Assembly (NCBI RefSeq): GCF_003473485.1
Contig: NC_053046.1
Location: forward strand, 32,627,332 to 32,691,331
Source: Medicago truncatula
Taxonomy: Eukaryota; Streptophyta; Magnoliopsida; Fabales; Fabaceae
Direction: 5' to 3'
DNA: 64,000 nucleotides
The translations under genes and the position numbers were made by a program. Of this stretch, positions 11,901-23,994 are shown one piece after another. Under the pieces are notes generated by a model. The model saw only the letters and a program-made list of their open reading frames with translations, was not told where the DNA came from and searched no databases. Numbering within the stretch: position 1 is the stretch's first letter; each line of letters begins with the position of its first letter.

Positions 11901-13031
11901 AAGCTACGAAAGGCAATCTATGGTCTAAGACAAGCACCGAGGGCTTGGCATGATTCTCTCAAAGCATTTGTTGTTTCTTACGGTTTCTCAACAAGTCTCA
12001 GTGATTCCTCCTTGTTCATCTACAATAGAGAAGGGGTGCAAGCATTCTTGCTAGTTTATGTTGATGATCTTCTACTAACAGGCAACAGCGTTATCTTTCT
12101 AAATCAATTTATGAAAGAACTCTCCAATAAGTTTTCTCTAAAACTACTTGGATTTCCTCACTACTTCCTTGGAATTGAATTAATTCCTACCAAGGAAGGT
12201 TTATTATTGTCTCAGCATGGCTATATCAGGGAACTGTTAAACAAATTCCACATGTCAGGAGCCAAATCAACTGCTACGCCTCTCTGCACAACATCGCTGC
12301 TCAAGTTGAATGATGGATCAGCACCTGCAGATTCAAAAATGTTTCGAAGCATCATTGGTGCACTTCAATACACAACCTTAACTCGGCCAGACCTTGCCTT
12401 CTCCATCAATAAGCTATCTCAATTTATGCATCAGCCTACTCAAATACATTTTCAGCAATTAAAACGGGTGTTACGGTATCTCAAACTGACTATCAATCAT
12501 GGACTAATGCTCAAGAAACCAAAACACTTACAGCTGCACGCATTTAGTGATGCAGATTGGGGAGGAAACATTGATGATAGAACTTCTACCTCAGCTTATA
12601 TCATTTATTTTGGAGGGAATCCTGTTTCTTGGTTATTAAAAAGGCAAAGAACTGTTGCTAGGTCGTCTACTGAAGCTGAGTACAGGTCGGTTGCAAATGC
12701 TACTGCTGAAGTCATGTGGTTACTCAATCTGCTACAAGAATTAGGCTTGCCATCATTAAAACCTACACTATTTTGTGATAATATTGGCACAACTTACCTA
12801 TGTTCTAATCTCGTATTTCATTCAAGAATGAAACACATTGCCATGGATTATCACTTTGTTCGTCAACAAGTTCAGCTGGGGAAACTTCAAGTAGCTCACA
12901 TATCAACTCGTGATCAACTTGTCGATATTCTCACAAAGCCGCTGCCTCGTGTCAGATTTTGTGATCTTATAGACAAAATTTGTGTCACAGATGGTGACCC
13001 AATTTTGAGGGGGCATAATAGACCAGAATAG
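8910..13031 (+). pseudogene. gag-pol region of the Ale-like copia
   Basis: Parts in order: capsid-like gag from 8910; a CX2CX4HX4C zinc knuckle (CQYCNKRGHTARSC) near 9703; aspartic protease (WIMDTGASHH) near 9829; GAG-pre-integrase (WHHKLGHPS) near 10240; integrase core (DNGGEF, EVNGTAERRHR) about 10450-10900; reverse transcriptase (KARLVAKGFTQ, QMDVNNAFLQG, YVDDLLLTG) about 11550-12250; RNase H (SDADWGG, SSTEAEYR, DNIGTTYL, KHIAMDYHFVR) about 12540-12960. The coding region ends just inside the right LTR. It is almost whole, with about one break, so it is a recent fossil. Confidence 0.85.
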
Positions 13032-13248
13032 CTATAATGTAGCAAATGTCATTTGAATTAAAATATTAGTTGTTGCTACAATTGTGGTCTGACTAGTTAG
13101 TATCTCCTAATATCAAGTCATAGGCTCCCATGAATAATGGTAAAGCATAGCTATCCATTCCTCTCATGTGGGAATTCAGTTTGTATATTGTATCTATATA
13201 TTGACCAATACTACAGTCAATAAAATCATCCTTTTATCATACTCTTTA
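13016..13248 (+). repeat. Right LTR of the Ale-like copia
   Basis: Partner of the LTR at 8625-8857, same length, directly preceded by the polypurine tract. 132 bp of unassigned DNA separate it from the SIRE element that follows. Confidence 0.8.
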
Positions 13249-13380
13249 AACTCCACATATACAACACCAAAATCTTGACATGTCTACAAATGTATGGGTA
13301 TATCGTCAAATTAAAAAGAGTATTGAATCCATAAGGACCTGTGAATCTTGAGAATTCCTTTTTCTCCTAAGTATGCAATA

Positions 13381-14650
13381 TGTTGGAACAAAATGTGTTT
13401 CACAAAGAACCTTATTAAGTTTTGATGATAACAAGGTATTAAAAATTGTCAATTGGTTATTACTAATAATTGTTCAAGTGTACAGGACCAAAAGCTACTC
13501 AAGTTATTTTGATAGGTCCTGGAAGAACAATGGAAAGAAAAAGAAATTCTGAGCATCTGAAGAAAACTGCTCCTGAAGCTCAACTGCTCCTGAAGCTAAA
13601 CTGCTCCTGAAGAGATGACGTCATCAGAAGCAGAAAGTCATCAGAAGCAATATTTTCACCAGAAGCTAAATTTGATCCTTTAATCAAACTGAAGAGAAAG
13701 TTGCTGATTCTCAATTCAGTCTTATCAAAGAAGAACGAAGAATTGAAAGGGAGGTATCAACGGATATATGGAAAGCACTCTGCACTTGTCTCTCATTAAT
13801 AGAGTTGACAAAGTACAAGTGTACAACCACTACCTCCACTACTCTGTTTTCTGTCTACGCTACAAGACAAAACAACAGCCATGCCTGCAGAATTTGTACA
13901 CTCAAGATGGGAATGAATTTGAAGTTTATCCTTCAAAGGACTACACCCAAATCAGGCAAAGGATCACTGGTGGATAATCAAAGGATTTCAAACGACTCTT
14001 TAGACGTGCTGATTATCTCAACGTCTCTTTCACACCTCTATATAAAGGAGTGAAGACTTGAAGATTAGATAGATATATATAAGTTCAAAAGCGCCAAAAC
14101 TCTGTCAATTTAATTCTACAAAGCACACTGAATTTCTGCACTGATTTGATACATCTTAGAAATTCAAAGTCTAGAGTCTTTTCTGTATTGTATTGTGAAC
14201 ACCACTGATTGTATATCAAGTGTTCAATTCAAACTCAATTCTCTGTATTTTTGTTTGATTAGAAGTCTCTTGCCTGCGTGCTTGAGCATTAGAAGTCTCT
14301 TGCTTAGTGCTTGAGCATTGGAAGACTCTTGCGTGTGTGCTTGAGCATTGTTTTGTGAAGTCTCATACTTTGAAAGTATTGAGCAGTTGTAATCTTGTGA
14401 TTATAGTGAAATCTCCTTGGAAGTGCAAGGGGGACTGGACTACTTCCGTGTTGTGGAAGGAACCAGGATAACTGTCTGTGTCTTTGTCTTTCTTTTCTCT
14501 GCTCTGTTCTTTTCCGCTGCAATCTGACTCTGATCATTTCATCAGAAGCAATCAAACTGCTTCTGAAGTTTTATCAGAAGAAGAATCCTTTTTTTTAAGA
14601 GAAAAAGAAAACACAATTCAACCCCCCCCTTCTTGTGTTTTTCACCTTCA
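13381..14650 (+). repeat. Left LTR of the SIRE element
   Basis: 1270 bp, TG...CA termini. It contains three near-repeats of CTGCTCCTGAAG at about 13567-13612, a TATA box (CTATATAAAGG at about 14037-14047) and a roughly 30-bp unit (AGAAGTCTCTTGC...GCTTGAGCATT) repeated three times at about 14262-14350. The A-rich and C-run end near 14590-14650 is typical of SIRE LTRs. Confidence 0.95.
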
Positions 14651-14652
14651 AT

Positions 14653-14664
14653 TGGTATCAGAGC
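14653..14664 (+). promoter_or_regulatory. Primer-binding site, initiator tRNA-Met type
   Basis: TGGTATCAGAGC, two bases after the left LTR, is complementary to the 3' end of plant initiator methionine tRNA, the usual primer for copia minus-strand synthesis. Confidence 0.92.
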
Positions 14665-14720
14665 TTGCTCTGTTATCACAGCACTTAACCGTGTTACAGT
14701 TCAAGATCTATTAGAAAAAC

Positions 14721-17700
14721 ATGTCTGGAGATGAGGAATCAGTTACTCCAAAATACACAAGTGTCAAGCATGACTATGATACTGCTGACAAGAAAACAGA
14801 CTCTGGAAAAGCTCCAAGGTTTAATGGAGATCCAGAAGAGTTTTCTTGGTGGAAAACTAATATGTACAGCTTTATCATGGGATTAGATGAAGAGTTATGG
14901 GACATACTGGAAGATGGAGTTGATGACCTGGATTTAGATGAAGAAGGAGCTGCTATAGATAGAAAAATACATACTCCTGCTCAGAAGAAGCTTTACAAGA
15001 AGCACCACAAAATCAGAGGGATTATTGTGGCTTCTATACCTCGCACTGAATACATGAAGATGAGTGACAAATCTACTGCGAAGGCTATGTTTGCGTCACT
15101 ATGTGCCAACTTTGAAGGCAGCAAGAAGGTGAAAGAGGCTAAAGCTTTGATGCTAGTTCATCAGTATGAACTTTTCAGAATGAAGGATGATGAGAGTATA
15201 GAAGAAATGTACTCAAGATTTCAAACTTTAGTTTCTGGATTGCAGATACTGAAGAAAAGCTATGTTGCTTCTGATCATGTTAGTAAGATTTTGAGAAGCT
15301 TACCTTCAAGATGGAGACCCAAAGTAACTGCTATTGAGGAAGCTAAGGATCTAAATACTTTAAGTGTTGAAGATCTTGTTAGCTCACTCAAAGTGCATGA
15401 AATGAGTTTAAATGAGCATGAAACCTCTAAGAAGAGTAAATCCATTGCTTTACCATCTAAAGGAAAGACCTCAAAGTCTTCCAAAGCCTACAAAGCTAGT
15501 GAATCTGAAGAAGAATCACCTGATGGAGATTCTGATGAAGATCAATCTGTAAAGATGGCTATGCTGTCCAACAAGCTTGAGTATCTGGCAAGGAAGCAGA
15601 AGAAATTTTTGAGCAAGAGAGGTAGCTACAAGAACTTCAAGAAAGAAGATCAGAAGGGATGCTTCAATTGTAAGAAGCCTGGTCATTTCATTGCTGATTG
15701 CCCTGATCTTCAGAAGGAGAAGTTTAAAGGCAAATCCAAGAAATCAAGCTTCAACTCCAGTAAATTCAGAAAGCAAATCAAAAAGAGCTTGATGGCGACC
15801 TGGGAAGATTTGGATAGTGAATCTGGTTCTGATAAAGAAGAAGCTGATGATGATGCTAAGGCAGCCGTTGGGTTAGTGGCAACAGTATCATCAGAAGCAG
15901 TATCAGAAGCTGAATCAGATTCAGAAGATGAAAATGAGGTATATTCCAAAATCCCTAGACAAGAACTTGTTGATTCTCTAAAAGAACTTTTATCACTGTT
16001 TGAACACAGAACCAATGAGTTGACAGATTTAAAAGAAAAATATGTTGATTTGATGAAACAACAAAAATCAACTCTATTGGAACTGAAAGCTTCTGAAGAA
16101 GAACTCAAAGGGTTTAACCTCATATCAACAACATATGAAGATAGACTCAAGAGTCTTTGTCAGAAGCTACAAGAAAAATGTGATAAAGGTTCAGGCAATA
16201 AACATGAGATTGCCTTGGATGATTTTATTATGGCTGGAATAGACAGAAGCAAAGTTGCTTCTATGATCTACAGCACATACAAGAACAAAGGCAAAGGGAT
16301 TGGATATTCTGAGGAGAAATCCAAAGAATACAGTCTCAAGAGCTACTGTGATTGTATCAAGGATGGATTGAAATCCACCTTTGTGCCTGAAGGTACAAAT
16401 GCTATAACTGCTGTTCAGTCAAAACCTGAAGCTTCAGGTTCACAGGCTAAGATCACATCAAAGCCAGAGAATCTTAAGATCAAGGTAATGACAAAATCTG
16501 ATCCTAAGAGTCAAAAGATTAAAATTCTGAAAAGATCAGAACCTGTTCATCAGAATCTGATTAAACCAGAATCTAAAATTCCAAAACAAAAGGATCAGAA
16601 GAACAAAGCAGCTACTGCTTCTGAGAAAACAATACCAAAAGGTGTCAAACCTAAAGTATTGAATGATCAGAAGCCACTCAGCATTCACCCTAAGGTACAA
16701 GGGAGGAAAAGTAAAACCTCCAAAACTAACCCAAAAGGACCCATGAAGATATGGGTACCTAAATCTGAATTGGCCAAAAATGCAGGTGTGCTTAAGGGCA
16801 AGAGAGAAACAAAGGTCATGGTACCTAGACAGCGGATGTTCAAGGCACATGACTGGAGAGAAAGCTTTGTTCCTTACCCTTACAATGAAAGATGGAGGAG
16901 AAGTGAAGTTTGGTGGCAACCAAACTGGAAGGATCATTGGTACAGGTACTATTGGTAATTCCTCCATCTCAATTAATAATGTGTGGCTAGTAGATGGTCT
17001 GAAGCATAACCTATTGAGCATTAGTCAATTTTGTGACAATGGGTATGATGTAACGTTCAGTAAGACCAACTGCACACTAGTCAACAAGGATGACAAATCC
17101 ATTACATTCAAGGGAAAGAGAGTTGAGAATGTCTATAAAATAAATTTCTCTGATCTGGCTGATCAGAAGGTAGTTTGCCTTCTGTCAATGAATGATAAAA
17201 AATGGGTATGGCATAAAAGGTTGGGACATGCTAATTGGAGATTAATTTCTAAAATTAGCAAGTTACAACTGGTCAAAGGATTGCCTAACATTGATTATCA
17301 TTCAGATGCACTTTGTGGTGCATGTCAGAAAGGGAAAATTGTGAAAAGTTCTTTCAAATCTAAAGACATTGTATCAACCTCCAGACCCTTAGAATTACTC
17401 CATATTGATCTTTTTGGTCCAGTTAACACTGCATCTTTATATGGAAGTAAATACGGATTAGTCATTGTTGATGATTACAGCAGATGGACTTGGGTAAAAT
17501 TCATTAAAAGTAAAGACTATGCATGTGAAGTGTTTAGCAGCTTCTGCACTCAAATACAATCTGAAAAAGAATTGAAAATTTTGAAAGTCAGAAGTGATCA
17601 TGGTGGAGAATTTGAAAATGAGCCATTTGAACTTTTTTGTGAAAAACATGGGATTCTCCATGAGTTTTCTTCTCCTAGAACTCCACAACAAAATGGGGTT

Positions 17701-19959
17701 GTAGAAAGGAAGAACAGAACCTTACAAGAAATGGCCAGAACCATGATCCATGAAAACAACTTAGCTAAACATTTTTGGGCAGAAGCAGTCAATACTTCAT
17801 GTTATATTCAAAATAGGATCTATATCAGACCTATGTTGGAGAAAACAGCATATGAACTCTTTAAAGGAAGAAGACCCAATATCTCTTACTTTCATCAGTT
17901 TGGATGTACTTGTTACATCTTAAACACTAAAGACTATCTGAAGAAATTTGATGCCAAGGCTCAAAGAGGAATCTTTTTAGGTTACTCTGAAAGGTCAAAG
18001 GCATACAGAGTGTATAATTCAGAAACACAATGTGTTGAAGAATCTATGCATGTAAAATTTGATGATAGAGAGCCTGGAAGTAAAACTTCAGAGCAAAGTG
18101 AAAGTAATGCAGGTACAACTGATTCTGAAGATGCATCAGAATCTGATCAACCTTCTGATTCTGAAAAGTATACAGAAGTTGAATCTTGTCCAGAAGCTGA
18201 AATCACTCCAGAAGCTGAGTCTAATTCAGAAGCAGAACCTAGCCCAAAAGTACAGAATGAAAGTGCTTCTGAGGACTTTCAAGATAACACTCAGCAGGTT
18301 ATTCAACCTAAATTCAAGCACAAATCTTCACATCCTGAGGAGCTAATCATTGGAAGCAAAGATAGTCCTAGAAGAACAAGATCACATTTTAGACAAGAAG
18401 AATCATTGATAGGACTGCTTTCAATAATTGAGCCTAAAACTGTTGAAGAAGCTCTCTCAGATGATGGATGGATATTAGCTATGCAAGAAGAGCTAAATCA
18501 ATTCCAAAGGAATGACGTGTGGGATCTGGTACCCAAACCTTTTCAGAAGAACATTATTGGAACAAAATGGGTATTCAGAAACAAGCTGAATGAACAAGGA
18601 GAAGTAACCAGAAACAAAGCCAGACTTGTTGCTCAAGGCTACAGTCAACAAGAAGGCATTGATTACACTGAAACATTTGCTCCAGTTGCAAGATTGGAAG
18701 CAATCAGGTTACTTCTATCCTACGCAATTAATCATGGCATAATATTATATCAAATGGATGTCAAAAGTGCCTTTCTTAATGGAGTCATTGAAGAAGAAGT
18801 GTATGTTAAACAACCTCCTGGGTTTGAGGATCTTAAGCATCCTGACCATGTTTATAAACTTAAGAAATCACTATATGGCTTGAAACAAGCTCCCAGAGCT
18901 TGGTATGATAGACTAAGTAATTTCTTAATTAAAAATGATTTTGAAAGAGGACAAGTTGACACAACACTCTTCAGAAAGACTCTTAAGAAAGATATTTTGA
19001 CTGTGCAAATATATGTTGATGATATAATATTTGGTTCTACTAATGCATCTCTTTGCAAAGAATTTTCTAAGTTAATGCAGGATGAATTTGAAATGAGTAT
19101 GATGGGAGAATTGAAATTCTTTCTGGGAATTCAAATCAACCAAAGTAAAGAAGGAGTATATGTTCATCAAACAAAATATACAAAGGAGCTTCTGAAGAAG
19201 TTCAAGCTAGAAGACTGTAAAATGATGAACACTCCAATGCATCCAACCTGCACCTTAAGCAAAGAAGATACTGGAACAGTAGTAGACCAGAAGCTTTACA
19301 GAGGTATGATTGGTTCTCTGTTATACCTCACTGCATCTAGACCTGATATTTTATTCAGTGTATGCTTGTGTGCAAGATTTCAATCAGATCCTAGAGAATC
19401 TCATTTAACTGCAGTTAAGAGAATCTTCAGGTATCTGAAAGGAACAACTAATCTTGGACTCCTGTATAGGAAATCCCTAGATTATAAGTTGATTGGATTC
19501 TGTGATGCTGATTATGCTGGTGATAGGATTGAAAGAAAATCAACCAGTGGAAATTGTCAATTCCTGGGAGAGAATCTGATATCCTGGGCAAGCAAAAGAC
19601 AAGCAACTATTGCTATGTCTACAGCAGAAGCAGAATACATTTCAGCTGCAAGTTGTTGCACACAACTACTTTGGATGAAACATCAGTTGGAAGACTATCA
19701 GATCAATGCTAACAGTATTCCCATTTATTGTGATAATACTGCTGCTATTTGTTTGTCAAAGAATCCAATTCTACATTCAAGAGCCAAGCATATTGAAATC
19801 AAACACCATTTTATCAGAGACTATGTTCAAAAAGGAATTTTAGATATACAATTCATTGATACTGAACATCAATGGGCTGATATATTTACAAAACCTTTGT
19901 CTGTTGAAAGATTTGATTTTATTAAGAAAAATTTGAACATGCATTTTGTGTCTGATTGA
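14721..19959 (+). pseudogene. gag-pol region of the SIRE element
   Basis: Parts in order: gag capsid region (FSWWKTNMYSFIMGLDEELW near the N-terminus); zinc knuckle CFNCKKPGHFIADC near 15659; a long acidic and lysine-rich stretch typical of SIRE gag; protease ([13 protein letters not shown]) near 16815; GAG-pre-integrase ([11 protein letters not shown]) near 17212; integrase core ([29 protein letters not shown]) about 17395-17800; reverse transcriptase ([30 protein letters not shown]) about 18500-19200; RNase H ([40 protein letters not shown]) about 19480-19900. The region is nearly whole with about one break. Confidence 0.9.
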
Positions 19960-20473
19960 AAAATTGCTTGCCTCTGAATAAGAAGTTTGGTTCTGAAGTT
20001 TATTCAGGAGCATTTTGGTTCATCAGAAGCTCTTAACTGAGGTTCTGAGGAAAATGTGCTTCTGAAGATGACGTCAGCACTAAAACTTCAGAAGTGTTAT
20101 TCTTTGCTTCTGAATAGCTTGGTTAGTGGGAACGTTGGAAGTTACTTTATGTAACAGCTGTCTCATTACCCAAAAGGTAGTTTTCTGAAGAGTCTCTGAC
20201 GTGGTTTATTTGTACTGGAGTATAACAAAAAGGGCAATGATGTTTTTATTCGCTTTTTGACGTACTTACACGCGCCCCCAATTTGTCATTAATGCTGTGT
20301 TTGTTTGTCCCCTCTGAATTACAAACGTTTTAATAAAAACACTAAGTCATTTCACACACTTCTCACTTCACAACAAACACTTGCTATTTTTTCTTTTCAA
20401 CCCTCTGCGAACGTAAGCGCATTCTCTCATCCTCTCAAAAAACTCTTTAGAACCCTAAAACCACTTCATATCA

Positions 20474-23440
20474 ATGGCTTCGTCAAGTTCTGCATCTGGT
20501 TCATCATCAAACGAACAACAAGGAGAAGCTCCTGCTTATGAGATAAAGGGAAGAACCATGTCCTTGGAGGAATGGGAATTAAACATTCAATCAGAAAGTC
20601 CGGTGGATTTTGATTCTTTGGCCGCTCACGACTGTGACATTGGCAAGTACTACGAGAAACAAGGTCTGGGAAGGTACTTCAATCTTCTAAATGGACCAAC
20701 TTATCAAACACTGGTTCGTCATTTCTGGGTTAGAGCCAGCATCTACGACAGAGAAGCCGCCAAGATTGAAGAAGATGAAAAAGTTCTTCTCAATCCTGAA
20801 CTCAAAGGGAAGTCTAGAGCGGAAATGGGCTTGGAAACTTTCTCCAAAACCCAGATAAGATCAAGCATCATGGGAATCCGTGTCTGGATCACTGAGGACA
20901 CTATTGCCTTTGTCATCAGAAGACCAGCAGAAGGAGAACATGAGGCTGGGATTTCAAAGCCAAAGGACAGCCCCTGGAATGCTATTGTTAACAAAACTCT
21001 CTACAACAAGGTAAAGGACTTTGCCTATGCTGACATGAACACCAAGACAAAGGTTATGTTGAAGATTCAGAACGAAAACCTACTACCAAAAGGTGGTGGT
21101 GGTGATCAGCCCTCTCTGGAACATAAAATCCTCTTACACTTTGTCTTAAAGGGTGTAGAGGCAAATATTCCCAGATACATATTCAGACATATGGTTCATC
21201 AACTCAGAGAGAGTCAACTGAATAAAAGGTCTTGGGTACCCTATGGAAGATTACTCTCTGAGATTTTCCATCAGGGAGGAATTATTGAGATGCTGAAAGA
21301 AGCTCAGATCTTCACAGATGAACAGTTGGGAACTGTTAGAGGAAAGATTATCAATGGTGAGACTCTAAGGGCTATGCATCTGATTAAAGCAAAAGATGTG
21401 AAGAAGAGTCCTACTGACTTGAAACCTTCTGATGCCAAATCAGATCTTATCCCAGACTTTCCTCCCATCTGCAAACAAGATCCCTTGGAGGTTCAAAGGG
21501 CATATATCATGGATCACTACAAAACCTATAACCAGAAAATCAGCTTGAAGGATGTTCCTGACCAAATGTATGGTGGTGAGCTGCCTGTGGCCAAAAGCAG
21601 AAAATCTAAGAAGAAGCAGATCACCAAGGAAGAATACCTTGCTGAAAATGCTACTGAGGTGGGTGCTCAGAAGCATAAGAAAGCTAAGAAGGTAAAATCT
21701 GCTATGTCCACCATTCTTGAGGAAGTGGAGGATTTGGATGATGTCCCTCTTATCAAGAAAAGGACAAGGAATACTCAAGAAACAGCAGAACAGCCTGCTT
21801 CTGAACAAGCTGGTTCAGAACAAGCTGCTTCTGATCAAGCTGCTTCTGAAAAGCCTCCAAGTCCCAAAAATAAAAGAGAAGCTGCTCTTCAGACCATCAA
21901 AAGGAAAAGGTCTAATTTAACAAGAAATCTGAAGACAGCTGAAGGAAGAAGGGCACAAATGCTGGAAGAACTGAAAGAGAACTGGGATGAAGACTCAAGC
22001 CCTAAGAAGGCAAAAAGGACTGCAACTTCTGAACCCATAGTCATGCCCAGTTTTGAAATGACTGAAGAAATGAGGCAGTACGCTAGAGAGGTTTCTGCAT
22101 CCAAGATAGCAGAAAAGAAAAGGTTGAAGGAAGTGTTTGAGAAAGAAAGGGATGAACGTCTCAAGGCTGCAGGGTATGTGCCTACTCCTGACATTGCTGC
22201 TTTAGCATCGGAGTTAGAAACAGTTCAGTATGGAGCAACTCTGCTTTCTCAAGCCTTGAAGAATAAACAAGCTTCAGGAGCAACTTCATCAGATCCAGTT
22301 TCAAAAGCTCCAGAAGCAGTTCATCCAGAAGCTCAGTCTTCAGGTAATCCATCTAACGCTCCAACTAATACTCAGATTCCATCTCTACCCTCTTCACCCT
22401 CTTCATCATCAACAGAATCAGATGACCAACCCCTTAGCCAACACATAGACAAGCTTCTAAAAACCAAACCTACCAAACTAACAGATTTAGGAACACTTGA
22501 CTGGGAGCAAACTCAAATAGAATTTTCTAAGAATAGAATTAAACTTTGTGAGAAATTCAATTTGCCTCCTACTCATCCACTCTATCCAGATAATCCTGAA
22601 CCTGTTAGTGTACAACAAACTCAACCCAACCCAGAACCTACAACAAACTCAACCACACAAAAAGCCTCTGAAGTAGCTTCAGATGCAACTACTTCAGAAA
22701 CCCCCCAACACCAAGAATACTCAACCCTTCACAACTTAGAAAAACATCTAGGTGGTGAAATGCAACCAACACCCACTAAGGCCTCTAAGACAGTTCCTGA
22801 AAAGACTGTCTTGGAAACCCAAACAGAAACCCAAACCATTCCTGAGCAAACTGTTCAGGAGCAAACTGCCTCTGAACAAGTTGCTCCTGACCAAACAACT
22901 TCTGACCAAACAACAGAACAACAACAACAACCAGACTCACCCACTATAATAGACTTAACCTCTGACAAACCTTCCACATCACATACAACTCAAACTGAAC
23001 CTTCACCCATCCCTGACCATATCCTGGAGTCTGAGTATATAGAGGAACAACTGATCAGACTTAGTGATGAGATTCAGGCACTGATTCTTCGCAGAACAGT
23101 TCCTGCACCTCCTATTCACTATTATGATCAGTGGATGGATCTTCAGAAAAGCTTTGATGAGCTGCTGGATCAGCTTAGAACTAAATGTGTGTCATCTCAC
23201 TCTGCTATGCTGAAGAAGCTTTTGGATGATATGCATGAAGCAGCTAAGGAGAAAGAGCTGAGTTTTGTGCCTCTGCTGGACATCACTCCTTTCTATCCAG
23301 AAGAAGAGTACATCACTAGGGCTGCTAGAATTCAGGCTGGATACAAAAGAAGAATGAGAGAAAAGGATGAGCTACTTCAGAAGAAGGATGATCAGATCAA
23401 GTATCTCTTAGAACAGTTGTATAAGCAAGCCCAACCTTAG
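20474..23440 (+). CDS. Env-position ORF of the SIRE element (988 aa)
   Basis: An uninterrupted 988-codon frame lies between pol and the right LTR, where SIRE elements carry their so-called env-like gene. The product starts with a serine-rich leader, then a globular part (about residues 15-310, words such as LEEWEL, GLGRYFNLL, RHFWVRASIY, VLKGVEANIPRYIFRHMVHQL) resembling the putative plant transposon protein domain common in legume retroelements. The middle is rich in Lys/Glu and Gln/Ala/Ser repeats (EQAASDQAASE at 440-480; EQTVQEQTASEQ at 790-830). The C-terminus (880-988) is helical and coiled-coil-like. No signal peptide or convincing membrane anchor is visible, so env-like describes position only. 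The start ATG is the first good one after a 500-bp leader. Confidence 0.85.
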   Translation: MASSSSASGSSSNEQQGEAPAYEIKGRTMSLEEWELNIQSESPVDFDSLAAHDCDIGKYYEKQGLGRYFNLLNGPTYQTLVRHFWVRASIYDREAAKIEEDEKVLLNPELKGKSRAEMGLETFSKTQIRSSIMGIRVWITEDTIAFVIRRPAEGEHEAGISKPKDSPWNAIVNKTLYNKVKDFAYADMNTKTKVMLKIQNENLLPKGGGGDQPSLEHKILLHFVLKGVEANIPRYIFRHMVHQLRESQLNKRSWVPYGRLLSEIFHQGGIIEMLKEAQIFTDEQLGTVRGKIINGETLRAMHLIKAKDVKKSPTDLKPSDAKSDLIPDFPPICKQDPLEVQRAYIMDHYKTYNQKISLKDVPDQMYGGELPVAKSRKSKKKQITKEEYLAENATEVGAQKHKKAKKVKSAMSTILEEVEDLDDVPLIKKRTRNTQETAEQPASEQAGSEQAASDQAASEKPPSPKNKREAALQTIKRKRSNLTRNLKTAEGRRAQMLEELKENWDEDSSPKKAKRTATSEPIVMPSFEMTEEMRQYAREVSASKIAEKKRLKEVFEKERDERLKAAGYVPTPDIAALASELETVQYGATLLSQALKNKQASGATSSDPVSKAPEAVHPEAQSSGNPSNAPTNTQIPSLPSSPSSSSTESDDQPLSQHIDKLLKTKPTKLTDLGTLDWEQTQIEFSKNRIKLCEKFNLPPTHPLYPDNPEPVSVQQTQPNPEPTTNSTTQKASEVASDATTSETPQHQEYSTLHNLEKHLGGEMQPTPTKASKTVPEKTVLETQTETQTIPEQTVQEQTASEQVAPDQTTSDQTTEQQQQPDSPTIIDLTSDKPSTSHTTQTEPSPIPDHILESEYIEEQLIRLSDEIQALILRRTVPAPPIHYYDQWMDLQKSFDELLDQLRTKCVSSHSAMLKKLLDDMHEAAKEKELSFVPLLDITPFYPEEEYITRAARIQAGYKRRMREKDELLQKKDDQIKYLLEQLYKQAQP

Positions 23441-23980
23441 TTGCACACCCAACTCTAGCTTGTTTTTTACTTTTGTTCTTAGTAGCTGTGTCTTTGTATC
23501 TTAATCCTTCTTTCTATATATATATTATCATTGTTTCTGAATCTTGTGCTTTTTCACCTTCAATATGTTTTACAAGCTTTAATTCTGATGATATTTACTG
23601 TTTTCAATGCTGCTTGCTCTGAAATACTATCTTTAAAAGTTATATGTTTATTCTTTTGTTTTGTTTTGCTCTGATACTCTTTCTTTTGTTTCTATTCTTT
23701 TTGTTGATGACAAAAGGGGGAGTAAATGTATAGTATTTGTTAAGGCACTGAGCCCTACTATAACCACTTCTAAATTTCTTTTAAATACCTCTGATTTGAT
23801 TTTTATGAGTATTTTATTGAAATTTAATTAATAAGAATAGAACTTAGGGGGAGCTTACAAACCTCACCTTAAAGATCTATTGGACTCAGGGGGAGCTTAC
23901 AAACCTCTGTCCCAAGAAGTCAACTTATTAATTAGATCAACAACAATTGAACATTTTAAATACTATTGTTTGTCATCATC

Positions 23981-23994
23981 AAAAAGGGGGAGAT
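23981..23994 (+). promoter_or_regulatory. Polypurine tract of the SIRE element
   Basis: AAAAAGGGGGAGAT directly precedes the right LTR and would prime plus-strand synthesis. Similar purine runs (AAAAGGGGGAGTAAA at about 23714, and two GGGGGAGCTTACAAACCTC words at about 23848 and 23890) lie upstream, a pattern of extra purine tracts seen in SIRE 3' regions. Confidence 0.85.

Larger units (their letters stand above)
8625..13248 (+). mobile_element. Ty1/copia LTR retrotransposon, Ale/Retrofit-like
   Basis: Matched 233-bp LTRs flank a gag-pol region on the plus strand. Directly after the left LTR, TGGCACCCAGAGC (8858-8870) resembles a degraded initiator-Met primer site, and TTTTGAGGGGG just before the right LTR is the polypurine tract. 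Short LTRs, the gag N-terminus (KLDGDNYPAWRIQFMTLLTG) and a single polyprotein of this size fit the Ale/Retrofit clade. The two LTRs show two differences by eye, so insertion was recent. It is near-complete with about one break. No clear target duplication was found; the left LTR abuts the chromovirus solo LTR. Confidence 0.85.

Noticed and set aside
13768-14714. Several 69-83 codon frames, repeated identically at 24382-25316
   Set aside because: Both sets lie in the two LTRs of the SIRE element and are identical because the LTRs are.
20474-23440. Reading the SIRE extra ORF as a host gene
   Set aside because: It lies between pol and the right LTR of one element with intact ends and a shared target duplication, so it belongs to the element.
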